5,438 nt of DNA from an uncultured Clostridia bacterium (lineage in GTDB: Bacteria > Bacillota_A > Clostridia > Oscillospirales > Oscillospiraceae). Below are positions 4,897 to 5,438 of this stretch, in pieces. Every line of letters starts with the position of its first letter. Position 1 is the stretch's first letter. Under the pieces are notes generated by a model, which worked only from the letters and a program-made list of their open reading frames with translations, was not told the origin of the DNA and did not search any database. The DNA lies in the NCBI GenBank assembly GCA_947166955.1, contig CAMVGI010000107.1, positions 1-5,438 of the forward strand. Direction: 5' to 3'. The position numbers and the translations under genes are program-made.

Positions 4897-5438
4897 TCAG
4901 TTTTGCCCGTCGCCATCATTTCTGACGCTCTCCTCAATCAAACGGTCAAAATCGCTCTGATAGCTGCGGTCCTGCAATACGCGGTACTGCTCAAACTCAC
5001 TTTCCGCAAACGCCTTGGCAATCGCCGCAGTGACCTTTCCCTTGTCCTGCAAAATCTCCGCATCGTTGAACCGGAGAAAGGCGTCCAGCTTTTCCACCCA
5101 GTCCGCCATCGTCATCGGAATGTGCCGCCGCGCCTGCCGCGTCGCGTAGTCAAGGTACATCGTCACGATCTCGTTGAGCTCTTGGAGCTCATCCTTGAGC
5201 AGATAGTTTTTGGCAATAGACACATCCGCCTTCACGATCTTGCCGGTCGGCGCGTTCTTCCACGAGGTTAGCCCCATGTGCTCCTTTGTATGGTCCGCCC
5301 GCGCCATGATCATCTCCGCTGCGGTGTTCCCGCAGACGGCATAGTGCATCTTGTTCTGCACGGTTGCGAAAAAATCCCGCGTGATTTTGCTGTCGAGGTC
5401 GTAATCGACCGCCGTCGCATAGATATCGGTGATCTTCT
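4897..5438 (-). CDS. rhuM: RhuM-family protein, C-terminal part, 5' end off the window
   Basis: The minus-strand frame is open from the right edge to TGA at 4899-4897, giving 179 residues. It continues upstream of the Met at 5361, with KITDIYATAVDYD about 28 residues before it, so that Met is internal and the true start lies beyond 5438. Recognisable RhuM blocks occur in order: FFATVQNKMHYA, ADHTKEHMGLTSWK, KIVKADVSIAKNYL, MYLDYATRQARR and AFAESEFEQYRVLQD. Whole family members are about 330-345 residues, so roughly 150 N-terminal residues are missing from view. The name comes from a Salmonella pathogenicity-island gene; the biochemical activity is not established. Homologues are common on genomic islands and beside restriction-modification genes. 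Codon use and GC are somewhat less extreme than in the operon on the left. It ends 22 bases before the tRNA fragment, which places it at the rim of a probable integrated element. Confidence 0.88.
   Translation of the reverse strand, partial: KITDIYATAVDYDLDSKITRDFFATVQNKMHYAVCGNTAAEMIMARADHTKEHMGLTSWKNAPTGKIVKADVSIAKNYLLKDELQELNEIVTMYLDYATRQARRHIPMTMADWVEKLDAFLRFNDAEILQDKGKVTAAIAKAFAESEFEQYRVLQDRSYQSDFDRLIEESVRNDGDGQN

Noticed and set aside
4748..4960. Plus-strand 70-residue open frame containing GGPEGIRTHDL
   Set aside because: That phrase is the well-known false translation of an antisense tRNA T-arm; the frame runs across the tRNA fragment and the end of rhuM.
4903..5271. Plus-strand open frame of 122 residues
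   Set aside because: It is antisense to the clearly recognisable RhuM coding sequence.
1..5438. CRISPR array, insertion sequence or riboswitch
   Set aside because: No regularly spaced direct repeats, transposase frames or recognisable aptamer cores were seen on either strand.

Overview
The window is GC-rich (C or G is preferred at third codon positions). Its gene types point to a high-GC anaerobic Firmicute, probably a gut clostridium of the Oscillospirales kind: a split two-subunit transketolase, an iron-type alcohol dehydrogenase, a ROK regulator, strong AGGAGG ribosome sites and tightly overlapping genes. The taxonomy is an inference from gene content, not a species call.

Left part (1-4643): one plus-strand operon that continues from off the left edge. 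It holds the last 36 codons of a transketolase C-terminal subunit, an RpiB/LacA/LacB-type sugar isomerase, an iron-dependent alcohol dehydrogenase, an EamA-type transporter, a ROK-family transcription factor and a DUF4867 protein, closed by a hairpin terminator. Four of the five downstream genes overlap or abut (11 nt, 4 nt, 22 nt gap, 4 nt). The gene set matches the sulfo-transketolase (sulfo-TK) pathway of sulfoquinovose breakdown described in clostridia. In that pathway SqwD (DUF4867) isomerises sulfoquinovose to 6-deoxy-6-sulfofructose. Transketolase SqwGH removes a two-carbon unit, giving 4-deoxy-4-sulfoerythrose. SqwI (RpiB family) isomerises this to 4-deoxy-4-sulfoerythrulose. SqwGH acts again, giving sulfoacetaldehyde, and SqwF (iron-type dehydrogenase) reduces that to isethionate. 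Glyceraldehyde 3-phosphate is the acceptor and xylulose 5-phosphate the useful product. The isomerase here lacks the two histidines that canonical RpiB uses for its phosphorylated pentose, which fits a non-phosphorylated sulfosugar substrate. The assignment rests on gene combination and recalled family knowledge; no search was run.

Junction (4642-4875): an AT-rich inverted repeat, a minus-strand terminator, then the 3' part of a minus-strand tRNA-Ala(CGC). The tRNA has intact T-arm sequence, anticodon arm and CCA end but no proper 5' acceptor strand or complete D stem. It looks like the displaced 3' end left when an integrative element enters a tRNA gene, with old chromosome on the left and the element on the right.

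Right part (4897-5438): a minus-strand RhuM-family gene whose 5' end is off the window. RhuM genes are commonly carried on islands and near restriction-modification loci, so this fits the edge of an integrated element.
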